A DNA stretch of 64,000 nt from Branchiostoma floridae (Eukaryota; Chordata; Leptocardii; Amphioxiformes; Branchiostomatidae), in assembly GCF_000003815.2 (NCBI RefSeq), contig NC_049992.1, positions 20,646,894 through 20,710,893 on the forward strand. The letters run 5' to 3'. Every line of letters starts with the position of its first letter. Within the stretch, counting starts at the first letter, position 1. Positions 49,978 to 62,085 of the stretch are shown here, piece by piece. The translations under genes and the position numbers were made by a program. The notes beneath the pieces were generated by a model. It made no database searches. It was not told the origin of the DNA and saw nothing but the letters and a program-made list of their open reading frames with translations.

Positions 49978-49979
<2 letters not shown>

Positions 49980-50264
49980 AATATATACAGATTTAAGAAC
50001 AGTACTGGTGCAGTTCCACGTCTTGCAAAAAAACGTTCTTGAATTATTAGAACACTGACGGGAAATTTAAATGCTGTTGTAAATTTTTATATGATTTCAG
50101 ACTGGCATGGAACACCCGTCCCTCTCCGCTAACTTCGCGCAGTGCATGATAGAAAAGTGGAACAAAAGCGCCACCTAGCGATCCACATGTTGTCGTGGCA
50201 AAAAAAAAAAAAACTCACCATGTAATAGTTCGTATGGTCCAGCATGGACACTAATAATCTCCAT

Positions 50265-51035
50265 GAAAAATGGAGATATAGTTTTGGGTGTGTCTGTCTG
50301 CCTGTCTGTGTGTCTATGTCTGTCTGTCTGTTTGTGTTTCCGGATATTTGTGGTCAACATAACTCAAGAACCTCTGGATGGATTGCCATGATATTTGGTA
50401 TGTAGGTAGGCCTTAGGAAGACGAAGGTCAATGTTAATCGGCCCCCTGGTATGTGACCTTGGAACTGCAGCAGCCCTGGTATGTGATCTTTGTAACTGCA
50501 GCAGATATTCCGTCCTTTATTTCTTTTGACCTGGATGTGCTATGGTCTTGACTTTTTTGGTGGCAGATAGCTTGTGATGTAATGGATAGGTAGTGTATGT
50601 TGCTCTGGAACTGCAGGGGCGTTTTCTCAAAATCATATAAAGAGGATAACTGGACAAGGGAACGACAAATTTAGATTATATTTTGTATGTATGTAGCTTT
50701 GACAGAGATTTACATATAATCCAGTGCAAAGCAAACTGGCACTTGATTGGCATAATTCATGAGGGAAATCTACATTTGTAGTGTTTGCCATTGTGAGACT
50801 CAAATACCAGTCATATATGTAGTTTGCGGCTGGTGGAACGTTAACAGATATTAATTTTACGAAGTATATCCACAATTTGCATAATTGATGTAAACGTGCT
50901 AGAATTCTTCTGAATGGTACAATAATAATTTTGACCAGTGTAGGTTATCTAAATGTGTACATAACCAATCGTAAATTATGTAAATGTGGAAATCATTTAC
51001 ATAATCAGACTATTTCATGGAGATATGAGGTCACC
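50265..51035 (+). repeat. dispersed repeat, intergenic copy
   Basis: Same block order as 13765-14800: CATAACTCAAGAACCTCTGG, GGCAGATAGCTTGTGAT, GTGTTTGCCATTGTGAGACTC and GTGTACATAACCAATC. It begins near CTCCATGAAAAATGGAGATA and ends TTCATGGAGATATG, short complementary ends. No ORF. Confidence 0.65.
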
Positions 51036-51074
51036 GTAATCTTGTTTGGTCTTTCTAGTAAAGTACTGATCATC

Positions 51075-51150
51075 ATGTACGATCTGTATCTGTATCTGTA
51101 TAGCCGGTATTACCGCGCTTCGGCGTAACACATCAGCTTCGATGAGAACA
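51075..51150 (-). mobile_element. LINE 3' tail fragment
   Basis: TGTATCTGTATCTGTATAGCC followed by a GGCGTAACAC block. It is the reverse complement of the tail at 16240-16330. Confidence 0.55.
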
Positions 51151-51579
51151 TATTCCGTGGCAGCCTGAGGTTTAGGCCTTTGAAAAAACCTGCAAGTAAA
51201 AAAAAAACTGTTAAAACTACATGTCATGTTCAAAGTCCATCCCATGGGTGAGGTGCCAATCTCTGTGTAGCCCTTAGACCACGCAAAAGTCAAGTCCACC
51301 CTGAGTGGTGTGTGTTCAGCTACCACACTGTTTCTCATAAGTACTACATGCTAACATTATTGCTATTGGGGGGCCGACTGCTCTCTTGTTTTCAGCCAGG
51401 GGCTGAATCGTCTGGGCCAAATTGAAAGGGTCTGTAATGACAGCCTCTATACAACGCCTAGTGACCTCAATACGACAGTAACTGCCCTAGTTGCCGCGAT
51501 AGCACTGTCTTACACTTAAACCTAGAAGGTCCCCTTCTATTTGCGATAAGTGCAGAGGATTCGTTTACGTGCTCAAGGT

Positions 51580-51785
51580 GTGGCTTTCGTCATCCCGGGA
51601 TCTCCAATCAACGTCATATCTAACGGACGTCCCACTCATAAGCTAGGCACTCATTTACACCTGAGTAAAGTGAAAAATGTAAAATGGCTTTCCAATGTGC
51701 AGAACATCATGGTTTCTCAGCGGTTTTGAACCCAAAACATTGGGGGGTTGGAGCATTGACCTTACCGATTGCGCCACACGATACC
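51580..51785 (-). mobile_element. tRNA-derived SINE (minus strand)
   Basis: The reverse complement opens GTGTGGCGCAATCGGTAAGG (A-box-like), with a B box GGGTTCAAAACC about 40 bp on. A decayed body follows with an ACTCAGGTGTAAATGAGT block. The anticodon arm is not foldable as a functional tRNA. Confidence 0.6.
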
Positions 51786-51971
51786 ACTGGTGCCAAGATT
51801 GCCATACTTTTCGTCTCCTGACCTCCTAGATACAAGTTGCATATTGTACCACAAAGACCATGAAACATTTAAAAGTCTGTGTTAAATTATTGTTTAAGTA
51901 TTACAGAATATTTTCCTTTCAGTTAACACTACACCACATGACAAGACTGGACAATGACGTACCCTTTTTTT

Positions 51972-54900
51972 ATATTTCAGCCATACCATAGGTATGGTGA
52001 AATATATTGTATTCGTAATTATATTTCAGCCATACCATAGGTATGGTGAAATATATTGTTATATTGCAATCCATACGTAGTATGGGATTGCAATATATTG
52101 CTTTTTATATTGCAATCCATACATAGTATGGGATTGCAATATATTGTTTTTCCTTGGTTTCTTCTTCTTCTCCTGTCAAATCTTCAAATTGATTCAACTT
52201 TTTCATTTTTAGGCCAAATGAGCTGAAATTTGGCAGGGTGGTAGGGATAGCAAATACCCCCAGGTGTTTTTTTCACTTTCTTCATAGAGGCCTTAGAATT
52301 TATGATATTTAGGGTTTTTGGTCATTTTTAGACCCATTATGTATATTTTGGGACCCTGTGCCCTGGTATTACAACCTAATGGCCTGAAATTTGGTACAGA
52401 GGTGCATTGGACATATGACCACAGGACCCCATCAACATTTTTGTCATAGATTACTTAGAAATTAGTTATTTTGGGGTGTTTTGGCCATTTTTGACTAAAA
52501 ATGTATATTTTTGGCTCCTATGCCCTTGTATGGAAACCAAATGACCTGCAATTTAGTACATAGGTGCATTGGACATATGACAACAGGACCACATCAACGC
52601 TTTTGTTATTGATCATTTCAAAAATGAGTTATTTTGGGTTTTTTCGGCCATTTTTGACTAAAAATGTTTATTTTTGGCTCCTATACCCTTGTATGAAAAC
52701 CTAATGACCTGAAATTTGGTACAGAGGTGCATTCAACATATGCTCACAGGGTCCCATTGACACTTTCTTCATAGATCACTTCAAAAATTAGTTATTTTGG
52801 GGTTTTCAGTCATTTTTGACTAAAAATGTATATTTTTGGCTTCTATGCCCTTGTATGTAAACAAAATAACCTGAAATTTGGTACAAATGTACATTGGACA
52901 TATGACAACAGGACCCCATCAACACGTTCTTCATAGAGCACTTATAAAATGAGTTATTTTGGGATTTTTAGCCATTCTAAACTAAAAAAAAATGTATATT
53001 TTTGGCTCCTACATGTATGCCCTTGTATTGAAACCAAATGACCTAAAATTCGGCATGAAGGTGTGTAGGACAAGTGCCCACAGTACTTCATTTTCCCTTT
53101 GAGCAAACATTACTTCAAATTGTTGAATTTTGGGATTTTTTCCAGGATGAAGATGGATTGCAATATGCTGTATTTGCTCCTAAGCAAATGTCGGCCTTTC
53201 TAGTCCTTTGTCTCTTCTCCTGTCAAATCTTCAAGTTGATTCAACTTTTTCATTTTTGGGCCAAATGAGCTGAAATTTGGCATGGAGGTAGGGATAGCAA
53301 ATACCCCCAGGTGTTTTTTTCACTTTTTTGATAGAGGCCTTAGAATTTGTGATATTTAGGGTTTTTGGTCATTTTTAGACAAAATATATATATTTTGGGC
53401 CCCTGTGCCCTGGTATTAAACCCTAATGACCTGAAATTTGGTACAGAGGTGTATTGGACAGATAAGCACAGGAACCCAACAACACTTTCTTCATAGACCA
53501 CTTCAAAAATTAGTTATTTGTAGGTTTTTAGACATATTTGACTAAAAATGTCTATTTTTGGCTCCTTTGCCCTTGTATGAAAGCTAAATGACCTGAACTT
53601 TGGTATATAGGTGTATTGGATATATGAGCAGATGGCTCCATCAACACTTTCTTCATAGATTACTTCATTTCTGGGCCAAATGAGCTGAAATTTGGCAGGG
53701 TGGTAGAAATAGCAAATACCCCCAGGTGTTTTTTTTCACTTTCTTCATAGAGGCCTTAGAATGTATGATATTTAGGTTTTTTGGTCATTTTTAGACCAAT
53801 TATGTATATTTTGGGACCCTGTGCCCTGGTATTACAACCTAATTGCCTGAAATTTGGTACAGAGGTGCATTGGACATATGACCACAGGACCCCATCAATA
53901 TTTTGTCATAGATTACTTAAAAATTAGTTATTTTGGGGTGTTTTGGCCATTTTTGACTAAAAATGTATATTTTTGGCTCCTATGCCCTTGTATGGAAACC
54001 AAATGACCTGAAATTTAGTACATAGGTGCATTGGACATATGACAACAGGACCACATCAACGCTTTCGTTATCGATCATTTAAAAAATGAGTTATTTTGGG
54101 TTTTTCGGCCATTTTTGACTAAAAATGATTATTTTTGGCTCCTATACCCTTGTATGAAAACCAAATGACCTGAAATTCGGCATGAAGGTGTGTCTGGTAT
54201 GTGCCCACAGTACCTCATTTTCACTTTGGGCATACATTACCTTGAATTGTTGAATTTTGGGATTTTTTGCCATTTATGGACTAAAAATGTTAAGTTTTGG
54301 CTCCTGTGCCTATGTATGAAAACCAAATGGTCTGAAATTTGGTATGAAGGTGCGTACAGTATGTAGCCACAGGAGTCTATCCACACCTATGGTGTACATC
54401 AATCAAAATTTGTGAAATTTTGGATTTTTTGCCATTATTGACCAAAAATGTACATTTTTGCTTCCTGTGTCATGAGAAAGCCAACTGATCTGGAATTTGG
54501 TGTTGGGGTACCTTTAGCACTATAAATGGGAAATGGGCCACATAGACTGGTCCATTTTGCATAGATTGGGGTGTTCTGGAAGAGTCCTTTATTGTATGAA
54601 GATGGATTGCAATATGCTGTATTTGCTCCCAAGCAAATGTCGGCCTTTCTAGTATTCGTAATGTTTCTTCTTTCTTTCTTTCTCCTGTCAAATCTTCAGA
54701 ACACGGTATCTCCGTTGTTCCTCAACCGAATGACTTGAAATTTGGCACAAGGGTAGAGTGGGCCAATACCCTCGGGCGTTTTTTTCATTTTTTCCATATC
54801 TGTCTCTTAAATGATTTTATTAAGGTTTTTTGGTCATCTTAAGACCAAAACTGTATATTTGGGCCCCCTGTACCCTGGTATTATAACCGAATGAGCTGAA

Positions 54901-56398
54901 ATTTGGCACAGATGTGCCTTGATAAGTCCCCCATATAGATTCAATATCAGTTTTGGTGTACAGTATAAGGAAATGCTTATTTTTGCGATTTTTTGGTCAT
55001 TTTTTTACCAAAAAAGGACACTTTTGGCTCCTGTACCTTGGTTTTAGAACCGGATGACCTGAAATTTAGTATAGGATCGCCCTAGACATATGAGCACATG
55101 GATTCATTAACAGTTGAGGCATACAGTACAACAAAATGCTTAATTTTGCGATTATTTGGCCATTTTATGACCAAAAAGTACACTTTTGGCTCTTGTGCTC
55201 TGGTTTTAAAACCAAATGACCTAAATTTTGGTAAAATGGTGAACTAGATATTTATTCAAATGACACATGTATAATTTTTGTCATAAACTACGTCAAAATG
55301 ATATATTTGGGGATTTTTTTTTGGTCATTTTCCAATAGCCAGAGGGCCAGCTGCCGATTGCACCTCCTGGCATATATGTCTATTTAATCTAATTAGATAG
55401 GTAACCAATCACTTAGCCTGAATCTATATCCTAAAGAGGGGGGGGGGGGGGGGGTGACAGCCAATCAGCGAGCCCGGTGTTATCTGGAAGAGTCCATTCT
55501 TACACGGAGGGGTTCATTTTTTTTTAAATTCATCCTAGGAATGGTGAAGTCTTTCAGTGGGTGTATTTTTGGACAGGTATATTTTGCAGTTTTACAGAAG
55601 GTGTGCTGGAAGAGTCTATTCTCGCACGGAGGGGGGATTTTTTTAAATTCATATTTTGGACTTTGGTGACTTCTCGTTTGTCAAAGTCTTTCAGTAGGGT
55701 TATTTTTGGACTGGTCTAATTTGCAATTTTAAATGGGTGTGTTGGAAGAGTCCATTGTTGCATGGAGGGGGCTTTTTATAAAATCCATTGGCTTTTTTTA
55801 AAATCCATTTTTTGGACTTCAATGATTATGTCAAAGTCCTATTTTAGCGGATGTATTTTTGGACTGCTCTACTTTACATGGAAGAGTCCATTTTTTGCAC
55901 ACGGAAGGGGGATTTTTTTCAAATTCAGTTTGGACGGGTGATGATTCAAAATTCAATTTTTAGTGGAAGTGTTTTAAGACTGGTCTATTATACCTTTTCA
56001 TGCACTGGGACCTTTTTCTGCTAAATTCAATTTTGGATTTGGTTTCTTATTCAAAAGCCCAAGGTTTCAGTGGGAGTATTTCTGGACTGGTCTATTGTGC
56101 AAATTCACATAGGGTGCACTGGAGTCCATTCTTGAACGGGGGAATTTTGTAAGATTCATTTTTGGATTAAGGTCTACAAGTNNNNNNNNNNNNNNNNNNN
56201 NNNNNNNNNNNNNNNNNNNNNNNNNNNNNNNNNNNNNNNNNNNNNNNNNNNNNNNNNNNNNNNNNNNNNNNNNNNNNNNNNACATTAGTAAAAGTGATTT
56301 TTCAATGGGTGATTTTGAAATAGTCTATTGTTGCATGGGGAGGGAGATGGCTGAAATATGCTGTATTTGCTCTCAAGCAAATGTCGGCCTTTCTAGTT
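51972..56398. mobile_element. nested hairpin-ended elements with about 165-bp internal repeats
   Basis: Four left-end hairpins (51972, 52020, 52062, 52106; for example ATATTGCAATCCATAC...GTATGGGATTGCAATAT) and three right ends (CAAATGTCGGCCTTTCTAGT at about 53202, 54653 and 56398) show elements inserted inside one another. A block of about 165 bp (ATTTTTGGCTCCTATGCC, GACCTGAAATTTGGTACA) is repeated a dozen or so times. The inner unit 52020-54653 is flanked by the 9-bp repeat ATTCGTAAT. Any ORFs are artefacts. Confidence 0.7.
56182..56281. other. assembly gap (N, 100)
   Basis: Exactly 100 N, the usual placeholder for a gap of unknown size, within the outer hairpin-ended element. Confidence 1.
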
Positions 56399-56499
56399 TC
56401 TATTTTCTTTTTGAACAGACAAGGACAATGTGGCACTGCACTCAAGTTTTGTAACTTATTAAAAGTGCCATATACAAAGTACAGACAGAAGGTAAATGT

Positions 56500-56680
56500 A
56501 GTCTTTTACCTCCCCGACCGAAGTCAGATACCCATTTTTACACCTGGGTGAAGTGAGGAAGGTCGCGTTAAGTGCCTTTCCCTTGAGCACAAATTCGGGG
56601 GCACGGCGGGGATCGAACTCAGGACCTATAGATTCCGAGCCGAACGCTCTACCACTTACACCACGCCCGACGCGACTAAT
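56500..56680 (-). mobile_element. tRNA-derived SINE (minus strand)
   Basis: The reverse complement starts GTCGGGCGTGGTGTAAGTGG and contains TAGAGCGTTCGGCTC and the B box GAGTTCGATCCCC. A body with CAAGGGAAAGGCACTTAACG and ACCCAGGTGTAAAAATGGG follows. It is younger-looking than the copy at 51580 and shares its core with the SINE at 8505. Confidence 0.75.
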
Positions 56681-56714
56681 GACTTACCATGCTAGGCGGC
56701 ACCCTGTATTACTT

Positions 56715-56923
56715 GACGTTACTTCACGTTACGTTCGTAGGCCTTCCTCACGTCTGCTGGGTTGTCGTCTGCCGCGATGACTGTAGTATTAGGGTAGTAC
56801 TGGCCCACAGACTTTAGCAGGCATCTTAGGTTGTCATAGTTACATGATGACGTCACAACTACCGTGACTCCGTCACCGATATATATTTGTGTTGATTTTA
56901 TAAACATTATCAATAAGTTTCGC
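56715..56923 (-). CDS. orphan exon resembling a GT-A glycosyltransferase (B4GALNT-like)
   Basis: On the minus strand, after an acceptor-like TGAAATCAG, a frame of about 68 codons encodes DGVTVVVTSSCNYDNLRCLL, then SVGQYYPNTTVIAADDNPAD. This matches the start of GT-A nucleotide-sugar folds of the beta-1,4-N-acetylgalactosaminyltransferase type (V-T-V-V-x-T...YYPN-x-T-V-x-x-ADD). Donor-like GTAACG/GTGAAG lie at the end. No neighbouring exon could be found on either side, so it is a fragment, a relic, or an exon of a gene whose other parts lie in unrecognised sequence. Confidence 0.45.
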
Positions 56924-58213
56924 CTGATTTCAGAAAAAAAGAGAATGTTTTTCCTCTTCAGGGATGATTGGATATACCTAAAAAGACAAACATGATGTGT
57001 TTTAGCCTAATAATCATACTTGTAGAACTGACACCAGGAAGGTGGCCATGACTACAGTTGCAGAAGTGAAAGTTGTTGGATAGTTGTAAAAGTGACACCA
57101 AATATGGAAGTCATGAATGTAGTTGCCAGCTTTGCAAGTGATACTGGTGTACCACACTAGTATCACTTTTACTACACTAGTTCATTTTTTTAATACAGGA
57201 ATGAACGTCGTGTTAGTTGTGATGCCACGTTTTGTCACTTCAAATTAATCCTGCCACGACGTTTATTGTGTTTATTTTGATAATCGAGACATCTCATTAT
57301 TTTGCACTCTGCATAGTGTGTCATCGATAGAATCTACTTGCTGTGGCCTTAGCAAATTAAAATAATGGTAGAGACTCTAATTTAGAAAGTTCAGTTGCAA
57401 GTTTGTTCCCAAAGGCTAATTGCAAGTACACTGTAGAACACTGTAAAACATCGGAGACATACATGTAATAAATATTTTTTTTTTAAATAAAGACTGCACA
57501 ACTAGTGGTGTTAGCTATATCTAGACAGGTTGTGTTTGACTTCTTTTTCTCTAGAAATTGTGAGTTCTGCAATTTTCTGCAAAAAGTGTTTCCGTTCGCC
57601 CGTTTATATTGAAAAGTTAAAGTTGAATGAATGTTGACATAGAGCATTTACATTATTTCTCACGCTGCTAATGTCATATAGTTCTAGGTCCGCTGCAAAC
57701 GTTTAAAAGCCGCATTTAGTCGGTATACGTAGGCCACAGCAAATGAATTTTACGGATGACGTCCTTTTTAGAGTGCAAAAATAATGAATAAGGGGGAAAA
57801 GCTACTATCCAAGGTTAAGCAGAGGTTAGGCTCCGGCTGTTTTTTTAACGTTTTTCACGACGCCCCAGGGGCGAGCCTAATATTATAGTGTGCGAATTCG
57901 TAGGCATGTGAGGAATTTTTACAGCCATGCGTAGTAGTATCATCTGAGTATTCCCCAGGGAATTTGTTTTCAAGAGGTTTTAAGTATGTTTTGGGGGAAA
58001 TGGGTGCCGATCGTGCGCTCCTGCTAAAAAAATGTTAAATTGTGTCTTAATCGTACGATCTTACAATATTCTTCGGTATACTAGTTTGTAGATGCAATAT
58101 CTACTACCGGAATAAGTTTTTTCGTCTCTTCTAGTGATTTCCCTCGTAATACGACGGTATCTAGGTGCTGCCCCCAAGACCCAAGCCGTACCCAAGCCGT
58201 ACCCAAGCAGAAC
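56924..58213. other. 5' flank of the retroelement-like ORFs; nothing recognised
   Basis: Contains a small hairpin near 57140-57175 (AGTGATACTGGTGTACC...TAGTATCACT) and a duplicated ACCCAAGCCGT just before the ATG at 58214. No promoter could be assigned. Confidence 0.45.
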
Positions 58214-60133
58214 ATGGCCGACAGAGGTGACCGTAACGAGCTTTACTCTCTACTTGGAGTGCCTCCTACAGCTACGCGCGATGAAATCATCGATGCATAC
58301 AAGAGAGCAGTTTTGCAGTATGAAGAGGCTTCAACGTTGGGCAGAAAGGACAGCGCTTATAAGGAAGCTGACTCAAACTATAAAGAGGTGAGCAGGGCGT
58401 TCTTTGTTCTTTCTGACGCGTCGCACAGACAAATCTACAATGACAGCGGCGTCATCCCCAACTCTCCCAAGCCTACCAAGAAGTCAATACGGCAGCGAAG
58501 AGACTATTGTGTGCAACATAATTCACAAAGCATAACTATCTATGTACCCCCAAACCTTGCGAAGTCCTGGCTAACTGCCTGTGAAGAAGAGCACGCCACT
58601 AATGCAACAAAATTGACTCAAGGCCACCAAATCAAAACTACGTTCGGTGATGCCAAGTCTGAAGAATCGGTTGGAACCGTGAGCATCACAGTGTATGAAA
58701 GCACTCAAAAACTGTTGATTCAGGGTTCGGCATATTTGCTCTGGTTTTCAGAAGTCTTTCCTACACTTAGGAAGAGAATCAAAGCCAAGTCTGTCAGTGC
58801 TGAAACTCAAACCGAAAACATGGCTTCCGAGGCGGCAGATAGCTCAGAGTCTGTGATTGTTCCTAACCCGTCAATTTGCCAAACATGCGATCAGCCCCTA
58901 TCATCCGATGTTTGCCCTTTATGCAATACTGTACCTAAAGACTTTGTGGATGTGAACAGTAATGAGATCAACACTTCCGCAAACCACCTCATTCAAGACA
59001 GCATCAACAAGCTGGAAACCTGCCTGATAAACTCCATCGCAGACAGAAAGCTGTTTGAGGACTCTATCTCTCAACGCCTCTCTGCTCTGGAAGCCAAACC
59101 AAACTCATGCAAACATGTTTGTGACATTTCATCTACTGTTGAGGGAAGAAGATTAAGGGAGGATATTGTGCGACTAGAGGGTGTAAAGTGTCAGTTGGAG
59201 CGCGAAGTCAAGTCATTGCAGGAAAAACTAGAGGAGTTAGCTAGTTATGTCCACATCCAGTCCAGTAAAACGCCGATAGAACTGAAATCTATGGAAACCC
59301 AGACCACAGATAATCAATCTATGGATCAAGATTCTGATCGTGCTGATAAGCTGATACACGAAGTCGTCGCTACAGTGAACGTACAAAACCGATTTGAAGT
59401 TCTGGATAAAGTCTCTGATCATCCCGACTCAGACAGTTCGCACATGCTGTCGAAACAAGGAGCACGGAGTGTCAATTCAAAGGCAAATCACAGGACCCAC
59501 GCGACCCGCTATGAAAAGGCACCGCCAAAGGACGAAGGAATTAGCACCTCTCAGGGAAAACAAGGCACACAACTCGACATTCTGATTTTGGGGGACTCAA
59601 ATACAAAGGCGCTAAAAGGGGACATTCTATACCCCAACAAAAGTGTGAGAAAGGAGCTAACATATAACTTGACAGAGGCTACCGAATATATCCAACACTC
59701 CAGGTTGCCTGATCCTAAGGTTATTTTGGCTCATGTCGGTACAAATGACATTCGGGACATCCGAGATGCATCGAAAGTGTCTGAAGGCTTCCGCAAGTTC
59801 ATTCAAACCTCCCGTGACAAATACCCACAGACCAGTCTTGTCCTTTCGTCCATTCTACCAAGAGACGCCCCTACCCTACACGGTATCGGAGATGATGTGA
59901 ATTCCTTTCTGAAAGTAGTCGGGGATGAAACGAGCTTCGTCCATATCGTTGACAACACAAACTTTGCCAACGAAGGGGCGATTAAAAGTGCTCTATTCGC
60001 TTCGGACGGCTACCATATCAACAGGAATGGAATTCGCGTTCTAGCTGCTAATATCAAGCGAACAACCAACACGATGGTCCAAAAGGGCATGAAAAATCCC
60101 CACTTGTGGGACATGAATATTGATGATAATTAG
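58214..60133 (+). CDS. degenerate J domain - zinc ribbon - coiled coil - SGNH hydrolase protein (probable mobile-element ORF1)
   Basis: Intronless, 639 aa, with a good context (AACATGGCC). Residues about 7-75 resemble a DnaJ J domain (ELYSLLGVPPTATRDEI, then VLSDASHRQIYN), but the HPD loop needed to activate Hsp70 is replaced by QYEEAS. C222-x2-C-x8-C-x2-C237 is a zinc ribbon. Residues about 260-355 form a coiled coil. The C-terminal SGNH/GDSL esterase has GDSN (S462), GTND (509-512) and DGYH (D598, H601), so the catalytic set looks complete. Known: some CR1-like non-LTR elements carry an esterase in ORF1. Inference: this is an element ORF1 with a J-like head. A host retrogene is the alternative. 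Confidence 0.75.
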   Translation: MADRGDRNELYSLLGVPPTATRDEIIDAYKRAVLQYEEASTLGRKDSAYKEADSNYKEVSRAFFVLSDASHRQIYNDSGVIPNSPKPTKKSIRQRRDYCVQHNSQSITIYVPPNLAKSWLTACEEEHATNATKLTQGHQIKTTFGDAKSEESVGTVSITVYESTQKLLIQGSAYLLWFSEVFPTLRKRIKAKSVSAETQTENMASEAADSSESVIVPNPSICQTCDQPLSSDVCPLCNTVPKDFVDVNSNEINTSANHLIQDSINKLETCLINSIADRKLFEDSISQRLSALEAKPNSCKHVCDISSTVEGRRLREDIVRLEGVKCQLEREVKSLQEKLEELASYVHIQSSKTPIELKSMETQTTDNQSMDQDSDRADKLIHEVVATVNVQNRFEVLDKVSDHPDSDSSHMLSKQGARSVNSKANHRTHATRYEKAPPKDEGISTSQGKQGTQLDILILGDSNTKALKGDILYPNKSVRKELTYNLTEATEYIQHSRLPDPKVILAHVGTNDIRDIRDASKVSEGFRKFIQTSRDKYPQTSLVLSSILPRDAPTLHGIGDDVNSFLKVVGDETSFVHIVDNTNFANEGAIKSALFASDGYHINRNGIRVLAANIKRTTNTMVQKGMKNPHLWDMNIDDN

Positions 60134-62085
60134 ATGCCAGTCACTGTTGTCTCCATTGGAAACTGTCCGTGATTGGTTGAAAACTTAAAAGGCGGGCCGT
60201 AGTAATGTTTATGTTACGATATCTCCCCTGTGTCAACGTCGCTATTCATATGCGTTACCGGCCGCTGTTTCAATTGTTATTACATTAGCACGTTTTAACA
60301 ATACCAATTCGTTGCCTGACTCAAAACCAACAGGATTTTTAGTATAGTTTTGTCCATCTTGTGGTCAAAATACCCAAGGATATTCCATCATTAAAAAAAC
60401 ATATATATATATATATCAGTCAGCTCGCAGCTGGTGAAGTTGGACGATTTACTAGTGCTGGGTTTCGATGGCAAAAGATTCAATATGGCGCTAGTAGTAG
60501 TAAAATATTCCAAACTGAACGTATTTGTAATATAATTTAAACAGCCACCAAGCCACTTTTCAGCGACAAATTATTGTCAGGATACGGTTTGAAAGTTCCT
60601 TCCGATAAAATAGAACAAGATAGCGCAACAGTTGGAACGGATTGGTTGCACCGAGCGCCACTGTGCTCAAATAGAAGACACCATTCTATTAAACTGTCCA
60701 TTGCCAGTCCCAGTTTGTATGTTTTTCTCTCCAATCATTGCCCAGGTTGTAGACCAGCCTTCAAGTTTATTTGTAATCCTGAACTGGCATTTTAGACCTT
60801 TTCAAAAAGGTGCTTTGTAAATTGTTACGAATTACCGACGCCGTCAGTTCTTGACAACAATCATCCCGCTTGGGTAACATCATTTGTAGCAGCATGGGTG
60901 AGTTGTACATTAAAAAAACACAGGCACGATTTATTTTGAGACCAATTATCTAATTGAGTCACATATTCTTTAAAATGTGTTCTGGTCAATTTGATAAAAA
61001 GTCCTGAAATGAATTAACTAACGCTATGTTTAGTTTAATAAAGAAAACAATCCAAAACAGCACGCAACATTTCCCACCACAATACAGTAGACTATCCCAT
61101 TGACCTGAGATGAACCGGCGGGCGCCATGTTTGATTTCCCAAGCGGTCACGAAAACTCGACCCAAAAACAGAATAAAGAAGGAAAAATACACAAGCATAC
61201 ACAAAACACACACAACTTAGGAGGATGAAAACTTAAGTCTGATTCATGTAACCGATGCCCAGAATATAGTTGTGTAATATAATGGAGACAATCAAATCAA
61301 GTTACGGAACGATAGTGAAAAAAAAAACGTGGTTCGTCCAAAACTAGCTTAAAACAAGCAGCTTTGACCAAAACTCATTGCTTGTAACTTACAGGGCTAA
61401 AGTTCTAAATACACACACCAAACGATTTCAAAGACTTTGATTTACAGTTGAAAACCCCGCTCCCAGCACAGGCACAAAGAGGTGATTTGCATGAAAGTGC
61501 CCGCGAAGACAAAGGGGCGCTAATAAGGCTCTGTCATCTATGCCAACACCGCCTCATTATAGCTTCAAAACATCTCTTTTTCAGCGTGGAAACTGTGAAT
61601 AAAGTGCACATTTCATATTTCATCCGATATCTTCCGATCCTACCGATAAAATGAAACAAAAACTACTCCATTTGAAAGAGCAAAAGCCGCCCGCCATCTT
61701 GATTTTCGTATTTGTTTTTCTATCGGTGCGTTCAGGAATTATGGGAGAAAAAAGTGTCGGTAAATAGGAACGGGATTTTAAATGTATCAGACATAAAAAA
61801 ACTACACAGTAGAAATTTTTTAAGTTTTACGTCGTTTCAAGGCTGACATTTTCATTTATCATGTATATACTTTTGTTAATTTATATCATAAACTAATCGA
61901 TCGTAATCTTGGGAAATACTTCTGCTGCTTTCTGTATATATGCCGTGCGGCACTTCAGACCCGCCTGTGGGTGTGGCCTATTAGCATAGCAACGAGAAGA
62001 ATAGCCTAGCAACGGACCAGCGTGCAACCCTCTCTTAGGCCTGGGTCAGTACACGGGCAGGAAGAACCAGCCTGCATTGAACACA
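60134..62085. other. spacer between ORFs; nothing recognised
   Basis: AT-rich, with a short TA run near 60400 and several CATCTTG motifs. No RT-like frame is visible. The last 150 bp (CCTAGCAACGGACC...) are more GC-rich and may be a promoter or leader. Confidence 0.45.
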
